Assembly: GCA_914767715.1 (NCBI GenBank)
Contig: OU612068.1
Location: 7,562,001 to 7,626,000, forward strand
Direction: 5' to 3'
From: Membranipora membranacea
Taxonomy: Eukaryota; Bryozoa; Gymnolaemata; Cheilostomatida; Membraniporidae
Length of the DNA: 64,000 bases
Part shown: positions 63,173 to 64,000 of the stretch, in pieces
Position numbering within the stretch: the first letter of the stretch is position 1
How the letters are laid out: every line of letters begins with the position of its first letter
The notes under the pieces: generated by a model
The model's database searches: none
Told to the model about the DNA's origin: nothing
What the model saw: only the letters and a program-made list of their open reading frames with translations
Translations under genes and position numbers: made by a program

Positions 63173-64000
63173 ATGGCTCCTCATGATGCAGCAGTAAAAA
63201 TAGTGGAGAGTGAAAGTAATGAGTCTGCCAAGCAAGAAGAGCAGGATGTTAATGCTAATGGAGGCAAATCATTTAGCCAGCCAAAAAGTCAACAGACAGC
63301 AGTAGCAACTGAGGAGAGAGTCAAAAAGTCTGGCAGTGGTAACAAAAATGCCAAGCAGCTTGCAGGAATGTACAGCAAGGAGAAGAGAGCTCAGGAAACT
63401 ATTGGTCTTATTCTGTGTGTGTCTCTGATGGTTGCTGACCTCTACTTTCTGGTTAAGTACTTAAATTCTGCAAATGCAATTTTCATAGTACTATCAGCAA
63501 TAGCAGGAATATGTTCTGCTGACATGGTGAGTGGACTTGTTCACTGGGCAGCGGACACATGGGGCACAGTTGAGTTCCCTGTATTAGGACCAGGACTGTT
63601 AAGGCCGTTCCGAGAACATCACATTGACCCGACCTCCATTTGTCGTCACGACTTCATAGAGACAAATGGGGATTGCTTCTCTGCATGCGTCCTACCCTTA
63701 TGCTATTCAGTATACAAGTTCTTCACTTATACACCTGAGCAAATAGCAGAAACTTACAACGTGGAAATGTATGTGTTCTTTCTCGCCTGCTTTGTCACCA
63801 TGACCAACGAGTTCCACAAATGGTCTCATACCTACTTTGGACTTCCTAAATGGATAACTACACTTCAAGATTACCACATAATACTGCCAAGAATACATCA
63901 TCGCCAACATCACGTCTCCCCTCATGAAGTAAACTACTGCATTACAACTGGTTGGTTAAATCCTCCACTGGAAGCTATTGACTTTTGGCGAAAGTTTGAA
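63173..64000 (+). CDS. PEDS1: PEDS1 / TMEM189: plasmanylethanolamine desaturase (3' truncated by window)
   Basis: One uninterrupted frame of 276 codons runs from ATG 63173 to the last base of the window with no stop. The first 75 or so residues are polar and variable. After AGMYSKEKRAQETIGLILCV come two hydrophobic membrane segments (about residues 78-112) and the His-rich core of the family: SGLVHWAADTWG, LRPFREHHIDPT, ICRHDFIETNGD, TNEFHKWSHTYFGLPKW, LQDYHIILPRIHHRQHHVSP and CITTGWLNPPLE. These match human TMEM189 closely. The enzyme is a membrane di-metal desaturase that introduces the vinyl-ether double bond of plasmalogens in the ER. The His residues that would bind metal are present in all of these motifs. 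A CAG just before the ATG could be an acceptor, so a 5' UTR intron is possible. Only a short C-terminal piece should be missing. Confidence 0.95.
   Translation, partial: MAPHDAAVKIVESESNESAKQEEQDVNANGGKSFSQPKSQQTAVATEERVKKSGSGNKNAKQLAGMYSKEKRAQETIGLILCVSLMVADLYFLVKYLNSANAIFIVLSAIAGICSADMVSGLVHWAADTWGTVEFPVLGPGLLRPFREHHIDPTSICRHDFIETNGDCFSACVLPLCYSVYKFFTYTPEQIAETYNVEMYVFFLACFVTMTNEFHKWSHTYFGLPKWITTLQDYHIILPRIHHRQHHVSPHEVNYCITTGWLNPPLEAIDFWRKFE

Overview
The window is a stretch of an AT-rich, intron-rich animal nuclear genome. Six protein-coding loci have canonical GT/AG introns of about 0.3-4 kb whose phases join correctly. Four of them are animal signalling, cytoskeletal or lipid genes: CCM2/malcavernin, Prickle, BMPER/crossveinless-2 and the plasmalogen-forming desaturase PEDS1/TMEM189. 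The gene set, the amount of intron and the mix of LINE, LTR-like and foldback repeats suggest an invertebrate metazoan. I cannot name the phylum from the sequence.

Layout: (1) 12-183, a lone minus-strand Thr-rich exon. (2) 1864-3482, a short element bounded by two almost identical 0.42-kb direct repeats (LTR-like), abutting (3) 3483-5916, copy A of a 2.43-kb repeat whose copy B lies at 25513-27946. (4) 5936-7570, an unrecognised minus-strand gene in three exons coding for a basic, nuclear-looking protein. (5) 9740-10893, a 5'-truncated non-LTR retrotransposon keeping part of its reverse transcriptase. (6) 11130-15028, CCM2 on the plus strand, with a striking in-frame TGA in its first visible exon. 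(7) 20944-28994, Prickle on the minus strand (PET, three LIM domains, CAAX end); its 5' end is not identified. (8) 35593-39576, a complete nine-exon minus-strand gene: a DUF4476-like helical N-terminal half followed by a Pro/Gln/Tyr-rich tail. (9) 47208-59732, BMPER on the plus strand, complete in 15 exons (636 codons plus stop): signal peptide, five VWC-type modules, VWD with the GDPH motif and a C8-type Cys region, but no C-terminal TIL module. (10) 63173 to the window end, PEDS1, intronless as far as it runs.

The genes do not form an operon or pathway cluster. Functionally they are a PCP component (Prickle), an extracellular BMP modulator (BMPER), a MEKK3/KRIT1 scaffold (CCM2) and an ether-lipid desaturase (PEDS1). 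Long stretches between and inside genes hold several small foldback (MITE-like) families, including one perfect 37-bp-arm hairpin. I see no rRNA, convincing tRNA, CRISPR array or prokaryotic system. The most promising items for follow-up are the TGA in CCM2, the two-copy 2.43-kb repeat abutting the LTR-like element, the perfect hairpin at 42128-42240, and the two unfamiliar genes at 5936-7570 and 35593-39576.
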